Assembly (NCBI RefSeq): GCF_001570365.1
Contig: NZ_BBYK01000045.1
Span: 186,001 to 250,000 of the forward strand
Source: Microtetraspora fusca
GTDB lineage: Bacteria > Actinomycetota > Actinomycetes > Streptosporangiales > Streptosporangiaceae
DNA length: 64,000 bases
Direction of reading: 5' to 3'
In this document: positions 35,098 to 43,913 of the stretch, one piece after another
How the letters are laid out: the number at the start of each line of letters is the position of its first letter
Position numbering within the stretch: position 1 is the first letter of the stretch
Notes under the pieces: model-generated
The model's database searches: none
What the model saw: the letters and a program-made list of their open reading frames with translations, nothing else
Told to the model about the DNA's origin: nothing
Made by a program: the position numbers and the translations under genes

Positions 35098-35875
35098 TGC
35101 CGCTGGAATGGCTGGAGCTCCGATCCCGGCCCGGCAACCAGGGCGCGATCAAGCTGAGCCCTTTGGAGGCTCTGCCTGAGCCGCGCAACCTTGGCCGGCT
35201 GAAGAAGGTCATCATCGGCCGGTGGGGCACCGTGCCGCTGATCGACGTGCTGAAGGAGGCCGTGCTGCGCTCGAACTGCCAGGCCACGATCGCCTCGATG
35301 TTCGGTCGCGAGATCACCGGCCAGATGCTGGAGCGGTTGTCGCTGGTGCTGTACGCCTACGGCACCAACACCGGCATCCGCGCGGTCGCCGCCGGCGAGC
35401 ACGGCCACCGCGAGGATGCCGCGGAGCTTGCCGCGATGATCGACGGGGCGGTGCGCCACGGCACCGCGATGGATGTCGAGGCCAGCTACACCGACACCCA
35501 CGGCCAGTCGATCATCGGGTTCGGCCGCACAAGGCTGCTCGGCTTCGACCTGCCGCCCCGGATCAAGCAAATCAATCGGGTCCGGCTGTATCGGCCCGGC
35601 CACGCCGACGCCTACCCCAATCTCGGGGCCGCGATGATGAGCCGGCCCATCCGCTGGAACCTGATCGCCGACCAGTACGTCCAGATGATCAAATACGCGA
35701 CCGCGATCCGCACCCGACCCACGCAGACCGCGGCGATCTTGCGCCGTTTCCGGCAGACCAACGTCATGCAGATGGCCAGCGCGGCCTGACGCCGCTGTTT
35801 TGGAGCTACTTCGCCCCCTACGGCGAGGTGCGGTTGAACATGAACAACCGGCTCTCGCTCAGCACCACCACGCCA
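35098..35875 (+). pseudogene. Tn3-family transposase remnant with two internal deletions
   Basis: The first frame (to 35789) matches the C-terminal half of actinobacterial Tn3 TnpA: MPLEWLELRSRPGNQGAIKL, LYAYGTNTGIRAVAAGEHGH, then DVEASYTDTHGQSIIGFGRT and RPIRWNLIADQYVQMIKYAT. The stretch between GEHGH and the AAMIDG block is missing, which removes catalytic acidic residues. After VMQMASAA it stops, and the extreme C-terminus (LTPLFWSYFAPYGEVRLNMN) continues from 35783 in another frame. The native protein has about 1000 residues, so this is a dead fragment. No terminal inverted repeats or resolvase seen. Confidence 0.85.
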
Positions 35876-36093
35876 CCGGCCGCGGGCAGCGATGATGACC
35901 ACGAACTTCCGCCCACCACGACCGAGGGACGGCCACGTTGACGTCACACCGGCGTCTACACCGAAGCGTTCCGCGAGCAGCACGGCACCTCCTTTCGTCG
36001 ACGGCGTGGCCGCCACCACAGCCGCCGCCTACGGGCCGGCGAGACCCTCGGCCTGCTCGGGGTCCGGGCGATCTCCGCACTCCGGGGCCGAGG

Positions 36094-36720
36094 TCACCGT
36101 TCCTTGATCGCTGCCTCTACCAGGACACGTGCGGCCCAGGTGATGACGTCCTGTTCGGCTTGGGGGTCAAGGCCGCGGACGTCGCGTAGGGCGATCTGCG
36201 CCTCCCAGCCGACCACGACGGTCAGGGCTGAGACCAGGCGCTGGAACGACTCCTCGCTCAGGGTGCCGCGGAGCGGTTCGCAGGCCTGCTCCAGCCATTC
36301 CACCCGGCGGGGGCTCCGGGGCGGGGTGGTCGGCTCTTGAGTGTCGCTCGCCGGTGGATCGACGGTCAGACGGATCAGTCGGCGGCCCAGGGGAAGCGAT
36401 TGCGGTGAGTGCGCCAGCAGGGTCCGGATGAGGGCGTCCACCCGGGCTGCGGGGTCGTCGGCGAGCGCGGGCTCGGCCAGTGCCTCCTCGACCGGGGGCT
36501 CGTTGAGCGCGCCGGCGGTCGCGTCGATCAGCAGGTGGTCCAGCGTCGGGAAGTACATGTAGATCGTGCGGCGGGACACGTCGGCGGCGGCGGCGATCTC
36601 GTCGATGGACGGCGTCGCTCCACCGGCGCTCAGCCGGACCGCCGCGTCGACGATCGCTTTGCGGGTGCGGCGGCGCTGCGCTTGGCGTCCGCTGCGGCGG
36701 GCTGGATCGTCACTGGTCAT
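36094..36720 (-). CDS. TetR family repressor of the adjacent SDR gene
   Basis: 208 residues. Helix-turn-helix near residues 35-60 (SIDEIAAAADVSRRTIYMYFPTLDHLL). ATG 36720 (MTSDDPARR) fits the family; upstream in-frame starts exist at 36735 and 36783. It is divergent from an SDR oxidoreductase and the intergenic region has a 34-bp perfect inverted repeat, so autoregulation plus control of the SDR gene is likely. Confidence 0.9.
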   Translation of the reverse strand: MTSDDPARRSGRQAQRRRTRKAIVDAAVRLSAGGATPSIDEIAAAADVSRRTIYMYFPTLDHLLIDATAGALNEPPVEEALAEPALADDPAARVDALIRTLLAHSPQSLPLGRRLIRLTVDPPASDTQEPTTPPRSPRRVEWLEQACEPLRGTLSEESFQRLVSALTVVVGWEAQIALRDVRGLDPQAEQDVITWAARVLVEAAIKER

Positions 36721-36800
36721 CGTGCCGCCTGTCATTCCTCGGGTCGGTCGGGTTGGTCGGCGGCTGTCTTGACGGCCGCTCACGGCATGAGTATATCTTC

Positions 36801-36834
36801 ATGCAGTCACTGCACAGCAGTGCAGTGACTGCAT
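36801..36834. promoter_or_regulatory. 34-bp inverted repeat, TetR operator
   Basis: Arms ATGCAGTCACTGCAC and GTGCAGTGACTGCAT are exact reverse complements (15 bp) around AGCA. It lies between the divergent TetR and SDR starts. Each arm contains a smaller GCAGTCACTGC-type palindrome, suggesting binding of two dimers. Confidence 0.8.
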
Positions 36835-36942
36835 CCCTGTGAGGTCTCTGTGGCACAGGTCACGTAGCCGCCTCTGTCGCAGGGATCGGGTCGTCGGGCG
36901 TCGCACCTTCGACAGCCACCAACGAAAGAACGGAAAGACATC

Positions 36943-37794
36943 ATGAGCAAGGTCTGGTTCGTCACCGGTTCGTCGCGCGGTTTGGGCCGCAGCTTCGTCG
37001 AGGCCGCCCTGTCCCGCGGCGACAAGGTGGCCGCGACCGCCCGGAACACCGAAAGCCTTGATGGGCTGGCCGCCGCCTATGGCGACCCGGTGCTCCCGCT
37101 CGAGATGGACGTGACCGACAAGGCCGCCGTCTTCGAGGGCGTGAAGCGGGCCAAGGAGCACTTCGGCCGTCTCGACGTCATCGTCAACAACGCCGGCTAC
37201 GCGCAGGTCGGTGCGATCGAGGAGCTGACCGAGCGGGAGCTGCGCGACCAGATGGAGACCAACCTGTTCGGTGCGGTGTGGGTCGTTCAGGCCGCGCTGC
37301 CCTACCTGCGAGAGCAGGGGTCAGGGCACATCATTCAGTTGTCTTCGGCCGCCGGCCTTATCGCGATGCCGCTCGGTGGCGCGTACCACGCCTCCAAGTG
37401 GGCACTGGAGGGCCTGAACGAGGCCCTCGCCCACGAGGTCGCCGACTTCGGCATCAAGGTGACCGTGATCGAGCCCGGCGGGTTCGCCACCCGGTCCGGC
37501 AAGAACCCCGATCCCCTCGCCAACGGTCACATGGCCGAGCTCAACCCTGCCTACGACGGTCTCCGTCAGCGCCTCGCCGAGGTCGCGGGCAAGCAGCCCG
37601 CCGGCGACCCGGCCGCTGCGGCGCAGACCCTCCTCAAGATCGTCGACTCCGGCAACCCGCCCCTGCGGGTGCTGTTCGGCCAGGGCTTCTACCCGATGAT
37701 CCAGCAGGCCTACGCCGACCGGCTCAAGACCTGGGCCGATGGGCAGGATCTTTCGGCCGAGGCTCACGGCAACCTCGATCAAGAAGATCGGTGA
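36943..37794 (+). CDS. short-chain dehydrogenase/reductase
   Basis: 283-residue classical SDR. NAD(P) motif TGSSRGLG (residues 8-15), Arg39 in ATARN suggesting NADP preference, NNAGYA, catalytic Ser in LSSAAG, Tyr148 and Lys152 in YHASK, and IEPGGFATRSGKN. The substrate is not predictable. Start ATG 36943 follows GAAAGACATC. Probably de-repressed when the divergent TetR binds a ligand. Confidence 0.9.
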   Translation: MSKVWFVTGSSRGLGRSFVEAALSRGDKVAATARNTESLDGLAAAYGDPVLPLEMDVTDKAAVFEGVKRAKEHFGRLDVIVNNAGYAQVGAIEELTERELRDQMETNLFGAVWVVQAALPYLREQGSGHIIQLSSAAGLIAMPLGGAYHASKWALEGLNEALAHEVADFGIKVTVIEPGGFATRSGKNPDPLANGHMAELNPAYDGLRQRLAEVAGKQPAGDPAAAAQTLLKIVDSGNPPLRVLFGQGFYPMIQQAYADRLKTWADGQDLSAEAHGNLDQEDR

Positions 37795-38381
37795 CCCCGG
37801 TCCGAGCTTTTCGAGGCCTGAGCCGAGGTGGCTCTGAAGCCGACCTCAAGTTGGGGGTGCCGGCCTGCAGAATGGGTCCTCCACCGGCCGACCGGGGGCG
37901 GTGATCGTCCCAGGGGTTCCCATTGGTCGGCCATCCGGCCTCGGCCACGGGGGCGAGGTCGTCCCAGGAGGCAGGTTCACCGGTCCGGTGCCTCCTGCGG
38001 CGGCGGCACGGCGATGACCGCCGGCCACGCCGACGGCTGGCTATCCGGTGCCGCTTCCCTCTGGGGCACGCCACCGACGATCCGGAGCAGCTTCGCCACT
38101 GGGCGAGCCGCTCTGACGCCGCCCGCCGCATGGCACGCACGGCATCCGCTTTCCCGCGATCGGATTCAGCTGCCTGAGGCGACAAAGTAAGTCAAGCCTT
38201 ACTTTCGGTCGTTTTCCTCTCTATGTTGGGAGTCGCCGCCCCGAATATGTGCTCGCGGAGGCGCGTCGCCGCCCGTAAACGAGCGTTCGCTTTCGCGCGC
38301 GTGTACACCTGCCACCGGCAGGGCGTGACGCGATTTCGGCGGCTCCGCGTTCGACCGGAAACCGCAAAGGGAGAACTCGAC
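37795..38381. other. 587-bp region without a supported gene
   Basis: Overlapping frames exist on both strands (37724-38185 minus, 37828-38190 plus), but none shows a domain, a good RBS or consistent codon use. It contains an 8-bp-arm inverted repeat at 38184-38205, listed separately. It may be gene debris between the SDR and SnoaL-like genes. Confidence 0.45.
38184..38205. promoter_or_regulatory. inverted repeat, possible operator
   Basis: AAAGTAAG and CTTACTTT are exact reverse complements separated by TCAAGC, in an AT-rich patch 177 bp upstream of the SnoaL-like gene. TetR- and MarR-type operators have this size. The cognate regulator is unknown. Confidence 0.45.
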
Positions 38382-38768
38382 ATGGGGAAGAACATCGGAG
38401 AGAAGGCGATTCAGTGCCTGCGGCGTCTGGAAGCGTATGACTTCGCCGGCATGCGCGCGATGTGCACCGACACGGCCACCGTGTGGCACAACGACGGTAA
38501 CGGCGAGCAGACGATCGACGAGAAGCTGGAACGGCTCAAGCCACTGGTGACCGGCGTCGCTTCGCTGCGGTACGACGTCATCCGCCAGTTCCAGAATTCG
38601 CACGAAGTTCTCCAGCAGCACGTGCTTCACCTGGCCATGACCGACGGGTCCCGCGGCGAGGTCCACGCGGCGATGTACTTCCGGTTCAAGGACGACCTCG
38701 TCGACCGGATCGAGGAGTACGCCTACGCCGTACCGGCCGACGACGACACCGCCGGCGACACCGCATAA
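38382..38768 (+). CDS. SnoaL/NTF2-like protein
   Basis: 128-residue single-domain cone-fold protein: KAIQCLRRLEAYDFAGMRAM, DTATVWHNDGNGEQTIDEKL, HVLHLAMTDGSRGEVHAAMYF, DDLVDRIEEYAY. SnoaL-like proteins are small-molecule isomerases/cyclases or binding proteins. Good RBS (AAAGGGAGAACTCGAC) before ATG 38382. Followed by an alpha/beta hydrolase gene 208 bp downstream, perhaps functionally linked. Confidence 0.85.
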   Translation: MGKNIGEKAIQCLRRLEAYDFAGMRAMCTDTATVWHNDGNGEQTIDEKLERLKPLVTGVASLRYDVIRQFQNSHEVLQQHVLHLAMTDGSRGEVHAAMYFRFKDDLVDRIEEYAYAVPADDDTAGDTA

Positions 38769-38976
38769 ATTCCGGATCGCAATCCGCCCGGGTGCTCCAC
38801 CGCCACCGCTGCGCGGCCGCGGTTTCTCGCCGACTGCCGCCGGGCTCACCTGCCGAGCGAATTCAGCGAATTCAATGCGATCGCGCGTAGCGCTGCGGAA
38901 CCTTTCGGCGGCAATGATGTCCTTTCTATTCTCGACAGAACGGTCTTGAGACGGCCGTTGAATATGAGGTGGGTTG

Positions 38977-39864
38977 ATGGACGGTTTTCGGATCGACATG
39001 GTTGAAGGCGAGATCGACGTGCCCGGAGGCAAGGTCTGGTACCGAAGAATGGGCAGCGGCGGCGTGCCGCTTCTGCTTGTTCACGGCGGGCCGGGCTATC
39101 CGAGCGACCTGTTGTTCGAGGCGTTTGAACCGCTCGCCCTGGAACGCGAAGTCATCTGGTACGACCAGCTCGGGGTGGGGCGTTCGGATCGGATCGACGA
39201 CGCCTCGCTGCTGACGGTGGATCGCTTCCTCGACGAACTCGGCGCGGTCATCGAAGGTCTCGGCCTGGAACGACCTCACGTCTACGGCCACTCCTGGGGA
39301 GCCATGCTCGGGCTGCAGTACGCCGCCGAGCGCGCGCCCGAATGGACGAGTCTGATCTGTGCCAATGGACTGGCCAGCGTCCCCCGGTTCGAAGAAGAGG
39401 TACGAGATCTACTGGCGAAGCTACCGGGCGATGTCCTGGACCGCACCTACGGTCGTGAGCTGCGAGGAGAGACGGATGATCCGGATTACTGGGTCGCCCA
39501 GGGCGAGTACATGCGCGCGTGCGTCGTGCGCACCTCTTCGGTGAGCCTCGACCCGGATCTCATGAGCTTGATCACGTTCCGGACGATGATCGGTCAGGCG
39601 GACTACCACGTGACGGGAGCCCTCAAGGATTGGGACATCTTCGACAGGCTTGAACGGATTCGAGTTCCTACGCTGGTCCTCGGCGGAGAGTTCGACGAAT
39701 GTGTTCCCTCGCATCTCGCGGATATCGCCGGCCGCATCCCGGATTCCGAGCATGTCACGCAGTCCGGCGCCGCCCACATGGGCTATCTCGAGGAGGAACC
39801 GCTTCGCCGCGAGTACGTCTCCATCATTCGGGACTATATGGAGCGGATCGAAGCGCGCCCGTAG
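38977..39864 (+). CDS. proline iminopeptidase-like alpha/beta hydrolase
   Basis: 295 residues. Oxyanion-hole motif HGGPG near residue 35, nucleophile elbow GHSWGAMLGLQ (Ser about residue 106), acid in LVLGGEFDECVP and His in SGAAHMGYLEE. These match the S33 prolyl aminopeptidase group, whose members release N-terminal proline or hydrolyse small amides and esters. ATG 38977 with GAGGTGGG upstream. Confidence 0.9.
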   Translation: MDGFRIDMVEGEIDVPGGKVWYRRMGSGGVPLLLVHGGPGYPSDLLFEAFEPLALEREVIWYDQLGVGRSDRIDDASLLTVDRFLDELGAVIEGLGLERPHVYGHSWGAMLGLQYAAERAPEWTSLICANGLASVPRFEEEVRDLLAKLPGDVLDRTYGRELRGETDDPDYWVAQGEYMRACVVRTSSVSLDPDLMSLITFRTMIGQADYHVTGALKDWDIFDRLERIRVPTLVLGGEFDECVPSHLADIAGRIPDSEHVTQSGAAHMGYLEEEPLRREYVSIIRDYMERIEARP

Positions 39865-40210
39865 CGGCGATCCGCCGGCCGGCCCAGGTGGCCGCCGGAT
39901 GATCGCATCACGGGACCCGTCTGGCCACCCTTCCCGCATATCCACCGGCCCGTTCCGACCGCGCGGTGGATATCGAGGTGGAGGGCGGGAGGCGGTGAAT
40001 GCCCTCGTCCCGCGTACGTCCGCTACGGCCGGCGACGTGAGATCGCCCAGTGGAGAAGGACCGGTCGGCACCGTGACCGCTGCCAGGCCGGGGTCTTGGG
40101 ACTATCCGGCCGGAATTCAACGATAAGCCTCCGCCGCAGGTCAGGCAGGTTGCGAACGAGCGTGGGAGGATGAGGGCAGGCGCGCCCACGCCCACCACCC
40201 GCCGAATCCC

Positions 40211-40349
40211 GATCGGCTGCGCCAGGCCAAGAAGGCCCGCCTGACCGGCGTACGCGGCAAGGGCCGCACCAGCCGCATGGTGTTCCTCGGCCGCGACGCC
40301 CGCCAGGCGCTGGCCGACTACCTGCAGACCGAACGGCCCGCCGACGCGT
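40211..40349 (+). pseudogene. tyrosine recombinase fragment
   Basis: The frame reads ARLTGVRGKGRTSRMVFLGR then DARQALADYLQTERPAD, the strand-turn-helix segment of actinobacterial phage-type integrases (GKGxKxRxVFLG..ARxALxDYL). Neither catalytic Arg/His/Tyr region is present. It abuts a LuxR-type tail in another frame, which shows a deletion junction near 40347. Confidence 0.6.
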
Positions 40350-40553
40350 CTGGAGCACATCACCGACCGGGAACGCGAAGTCCTCACGCTGACCGCCCGC
40401 GGACTGTCCAACCCCGACATCGCCCACCACCTGCATCTCAGTCTCGCCACGGTGAAGACCTACGTGGGGCGGCTGCTGACCAAGCTCGACGCCCGCGATC
40501 GCGCCCAACTGGTCATCGTCGCCTACGAAACCGGCCTGGTCACGCCCGCCTAG
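40347..40553 (+). pseudogene. C-terminal fragment of a NarL-family response regulator
   Basis: 68 codons encode a LuxR-type helix-turn-helix: ITDREREVLTLTARGLSNPD, then HLHLSLATVKTYVGRLLTKL and a normal end (AYETGLVTPA). There is no receiver domain or start codon; the frame emerges directly from the integrase fragment. It is a relic of a recombination or deletion event. Confidence 0.75.
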
Positions 40554-40581
40554 CGTTGGGCCGCCCGTGCGGTGGCCGCAA

Positions 40582-41541
40582 TCAGCGCAGTGGTTTGGCC
40601 GCGGGCATGGACAGCCGGTCCACCGCCTCCCGGCGGCGGCGTTCCGGCCGTCTGTCGTAGCGGGCGGTCGTGGCGGGGGAGGCGTGGCCGACCAGCGCCT
40701 GGGTGGTGGCGAGGTCAACGCCGGCGTCGAGCAGCTCGCCGATGAAGGTGCGCCGGAAGTCGTGCGGGGTCCGCTTGGCGGCGCCCGCGTCGGACAGGCG
40801 GCGGGCGACGATGTCGGAGACCGCCTGCCCGCTCATCCGCGTACGGCGGAGCCGGCCCGCCTTGTTGATCGCGCAGAACAGCGGGCCCGCGTCGCCGCCG
40901 CGTACCGAGAGCCACAGCTCAAGGCGGGCGACGGCGGGGGCGGTGAGGTAGACGAACCGCTCCTTGTCGCCCTTTCCATGTACGCGGAGCGACCGGGCGG
41001 CGGAGTCGAAGTCGGCCAGGGTGAGCCCGGCGAGCTCCGCCCGGCGGCAGCCGGTGGAGTACAGCACGGCGAGGATGGCGCCGTCGCGCAGCCCGGTGGG
41101 GGAGTGGTCGTCGTCGCAGGCGGCGAGCGCGGCGCCCAGGACCTCGGGAGGGACGTGCCGGCCCGCGGGCACCCGGGCGTGCTTGAACGCGGGCAGGTCG
41201 GCGGCGCGCTGGTAGTCCTCGCTGGTCATCAGACCGAGCCGCCACGCCTCCTTGAGTACGCGCCGCAGCGCCACCAGGTGCTTGTTGACGTGGGAGGGGG
41301 ACCAGCCCTGCTCGCGCATCGCCGTACGGAGGCGGATGGTGTGCTCGTACCGGAGGCGCTCCCACGGCTGGCCCGCCCCGATGGCGTCGGGGTCGCCGGT
41401 GATGAAGCGGGCGATCCGGTCGAGGCAGCCGCGCATGGTCCGCTTCGACTCGGCACTGGGGAGGGAGTCCAGGTAGGCGTGGTAGGGATCCGCCTGGGGC
41501 CGGGCGAGAGCGCCGGGTTCCGGCACGGCTGGGACGTTCAT
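40582..41541 (-). CDS. tyrosine recombinase (XerC/XerD-like)
   Basis: 319 residues. An N-terminal SAM-like domain (YHAYLDSLPSAESKRTMRG...EQGWSPSHVNKHLVALRRVL) is followed by the catalytic domain: Arg in STGCRRAELAGLTLADF, Lys in HGKGDKERFVYL, His260 and Arg263 (HDFRRTF), His286 (VGHASPATT) and nucleophile Tyr295 (ARYDRR). All catalytic residues are present, so it should be active. Start ATG 41541 with AGGA 8 bp upstream. It lies among recombinase and transposase debris, with a 20-bp repeat just upstream. Confidence 0.9.
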   Translation of the reverse strand: MNVPAVPEPGALARPQADPYHAYLDSLPSAESKRTMRGCLDRIARFITGDPDAIGAGQPWERLRYEHTIRLRTAMREQGWSPSHVNKHLVALRRVLKEAWRLGLMTSEDYQRAADLPAFKHARVPAGRHVPPEVLGAALAACDDDHSPTGLRDGAILAVLYSTGCRRAELAGLTLADFDSAARSLRVHGKGDKERFVYLTAPAVARLELWLSVRGGDAGPLFCAINKAGRLRRTRMSGQAVSDIVARRLSDAGAAKRTPHDFRRTFIGELLDAGVDLATTQALVGHASPATTARYDRRPERRRREAVDRLSMPAAKPLR

Positions 41542-41551
41542 CACGGCGATC

Positions 41552-42085
41552 CTATAATAAATCTACAACGTAAAGGCGCTGGGGCGTTCGAAAATCACTC
41601 ACCCCTCTCGAAAACCCGCTCCGAAGGGAAGCGCCGCGCTCGTGGTGTGGCTTCGACCGTTCGAGGGAGAAGCCGTGCGAGACCTTCTGAGGGGCGGCCG
41701 GAATACGCCAGAAAGGGGCCGTGGGCTGCTGTAGTCGCAGCTCAGCGGGTTCGGCGGTAGGCGCGACCATCCCCCTGCCGGCCAGCAGGCGGGGCAGGAT
41801 CCGGGCCGTGGGGGTGGCCCAGTGCACGTACTCGATGGCGCCGCCCTTGGAGACGACGCGGGCGCGGCGGAACTCCAGGTCGAGGTCTTCGACGTTGAGG
41901 GTGAGGATTTCCTCGGCGCGCGCGGCCGTGTCATACAGCAGCCTCCAGAGGACCTTTTCCCGCAGGGCGTGCGCAGGGTCGGTGAAGAGCGTCTCCAGCC
42001 GGGTGCGTGGGATGGAGCGGTCGCCTCGGTGACCCGTCGGTTGCCGGTGTGACAGATAATGCACATTCTGTGTCACATGTATCAC
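41552..42085 (-). pseudogene. decayed tyrosine recombinase
   Basis: The first part of the frame (about 41778-42060) matches the middle of the actinobacterial integrase family: RGDRSIPR, REKVLWRLLYDTAARAEEIL, DLDLEFRRARVVSKGGAIEY, PRLLAGR. The N-terminal domain is missing, and after LLAGR the sequence diverges, so the HxxR and Tyr catalytic segments are lost. Only the first catalytic Arg region (ARAEE) remains. It abuts the 3' end of the histidine kinase gene. Confidence 0.75.
41560..41579 (+). repeat. 20-bp exact direct repeat, copy B
   Basis: Identical to 1729-1748. It lies 18 bp upstream of the intact recombinase start, at the junction with the decayed recombinase, and next to a TATAAT-containing AT-rich patch. 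The position suggests a recombination core site or part of the recombinase promoter. Confidence 0.6.
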
Positions 42086-43176
42086 TCCGCTGTTCCTCCT
42101 GCGGGGGATGCGTCCTCGGATCCCGCGAAAACTACGACGAGCTCCAGCCCGCCGCCCGGGTTGGGGTTCGCTCGCACGTCGGCCCCGTGGGCCTTTGCGA
42201 TCGCTGCGACGATCGACAAGCCGAGCCCGGCACCCTGTCCGGGGGTCGTGTGGAGCCGTCGGAAGGGCTTGAAGAGGTCGCCGAAACGTTCCTGGGGCAC
42301 ATGCGGGCCGGTGTTACGGACTGTAAGCGCTCCACGGGAGAGCGTTACCTCAACGGTTCCGCCGGAATGGTTGTAGCGGATCGCGTTGTCGAGAAGGTTG
42401 GTGACGAGCCGGTTCAGCAGGACAGGGTCCCCGTCGACGACGAACGGCTCTGCCCGCCCCGTCACACTGACGCCGTCCGCGTCTCTTTCCGCCAGGGCGC
42501 GCCGTACCACCTGGTCCAGGGCTACCGGGCTCCTGTTGTCCAGGCCGTGTTCCGCCTGGGCCAGGACCAGCAGGGCGTCGATGAGGTTCTCCGCGCGGCG
42601 GTTGTGGCGCAGGAGCGTGCCGCGGATCTCGCCGACGTCCTCGGGAAGCCCGATCTCGATCGCCGCCCGCTGGACGGCCAGCGGAGTCCGCAACTCGTGG
42701 GAGGCGTTCGCGATGAACCGCCGCTGCCCTTCGACGGAGCGTTCGAGCCGGTCGAGCATCGCGTCGAAGGTGTCGGCCAGTTCCTTCAGCTCGTCCTTCG
42801 GCCCGGCGAGCGCGATCCGTTCGTGCAGGGTCGACAGGGACAGCCGCTGCGCGGTGGCGGTGATCCGGTGGATTGGCCGCAGGATCCGCCCGGCGAGCAA
42901 CCACCCGACGGCCAACGAGACCAGTGTCAGGGCCCCGACCGTCAGCGCGGTCACCTGCCACTGGTAGCCGATCACGTTGTTCACCAGTTCGGGCAGCTGT
43001 GGCAGCCGATCGTTCGGCACGCCCCGCGGCGGCGCCGCCCCTCCGCCAGTCAGCCGGCCGATCCGTGCGTCCAGTGTCCGACGCAGCAGGAGGTTGACCG
43101 TGACCAGCAACACAACCGAGGTGAGCAGGAACAGCCCGGAGTAGATCAGCGTGAGCCGTACCCGGATCGTCGTCAC
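42082..43176 (-). CDS. sensor histidine kinase (OmpR-type partner)
   Basis: 364 residues. Two membrane helices (LIYSGLFLLTSVVLLVTVNL and ALTVGALTLVSLAVGWLLAG) flank a short extracytoplasmic domain. HAMP, HisKA with phospho-acceptor His160 (NASHELRTPLAVQ) and HATPase follow (NLLDNAIRYNHSG, GAGLGLSIVAAIAKAHG). GTG 43176 overlaps the response regulator stop (GTGA). Probably controls the divergent S41 protease and ABC transporter genes. Confidence 0.92.
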   Translation of the reverse strand: MTTIRVRLTLIYSGLFLLTSVVLLVTVNLLLRRTLDARIGRLTGGGAAPPRGVPNDRLPQLPELVNNVIGYQWQVTALTVGALTLVSLAVGWLLAGRILRPIHRITATAQRLSLSTLHERIALAGPKDELKELADTFDAMLDRLERSVEGQRRFIANASHELRTPLAVQRAAIEIGLPEDVGEIRGTLLRHNRRAENLIDALLVLAQAEHGLDNRSPVALDQVVRRALAERDADGVSVTGRAEPFVVDGDPVLLNRLVTNLLDNAIRYNHSGGTVEVTLSRGALTVRNTGPHVPQERFGDLFKPFRRLHTTPGQGAGLGLSIVAAIAKAHGADVRANPNPGGGLELVVVFAGSEDASPAGGTAE

Positions 43177-43826
43177 AGCAGGTATCCCGCGCCCGGAACG
43201 GTCTGGATGCACGGTGGGTCGCCCAGCTTGGCCCGCAGGCGGCTGATCAGGACCCGCACCACTGTGGTGAACGGATCGGCGTTCTCGTCCCAGGCCTCTT
43301 CAAGCAGCCGTTCGGAACTCACGACGGCGCCGTCCGCCCTCATCAGTACCTCAAGGACGGCGAACTCCTTGAGTGACAGATGCAGGTGCCGCCCGTCCCG
43401 CGAGGCTTGCAGCCGGTGTCTGTCGAGCACGATCCCGTGCCGCATCAGCACCGGTGGCACCTGCGACTGGCTGCGCCGCCCCAACGCCTGCACTCGTGCG
43501 ACCAGCTCGGTGTAGTCAAAAGGTTTGGGCAGGTAGTCGTCGGCCCCCATCCCGAGACCTTCGACTCGTTCCGGCACCGAAGCCGCCGCTGTCAACATCA
43601 GGATCCGCGTACGGCTCCCGCGCGCCACCAGCTCACTGCACACGAGGTCGCCGTGGATCTCGGGCAGGTCCCGGTCCAGCACGAGAACGTCGTAGTCGTG
43701 CACCGTCAGCCGCTCCACCGCGGCGGCCCCGTCGTACACCACGTCGACGGCCATGGCATGGCGGCGCAATCCCACCGCCACGAGATCGGCCAGGTCGCGT
43801 TCGTCTTCGGCCACCAAAATCCGCAT
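43173..43826 (-). CDS. OmpR/PhoB-type response regulator
   Basis: 217 residues. Receiver domain with E7/D8, phospho-acceptor Asp51 (VLVLDRDLPE) and Lys in LPKPFDY; C-terminal winged helix (LHLSLKEFAVLEVLMRADG, VRVLISRLRAKLGDPPCIQTV). ATG 43826 (MRILVAEDERD) is the family start; the frame to 43856 adds 10 residues. It is 87 bp from the divergent S41 protease gene. Confidence 0.93.
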   Translation of the reverse strand: MRILVAEDERDLADLVAVGLRRHAMAVDVVYDGAAAVERLTVHDYDVLVLDRDLPEIHGDLVCSELVARGSRTRILMLTAAASVPERVEGLGMGADDYLPKPFDYTELVARVQALGRRSQSQVPPVLMRHGIVLDRHRLQASRDGRHLHLSLKEFAVLEVLMRADGAVVSSERLLEEAWDENADPFTTVVRVLISRLRAKLGDPPCIQTVPGAGYLL

Positions 43827-43913
43827 CCGACGTTCATACTCGAACCGGCATTTCAATGGCGTTAACGGATCCGTTCACGACCGTGTAACCCGCTTCAGGC
43901 CACGCTGGCCGCC

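Noticed and set aside
37724-38190. Overlapping frames on both strands after the SDR gene
   Set aside because: No domain, no RBS, and no reason to prefer either strand.
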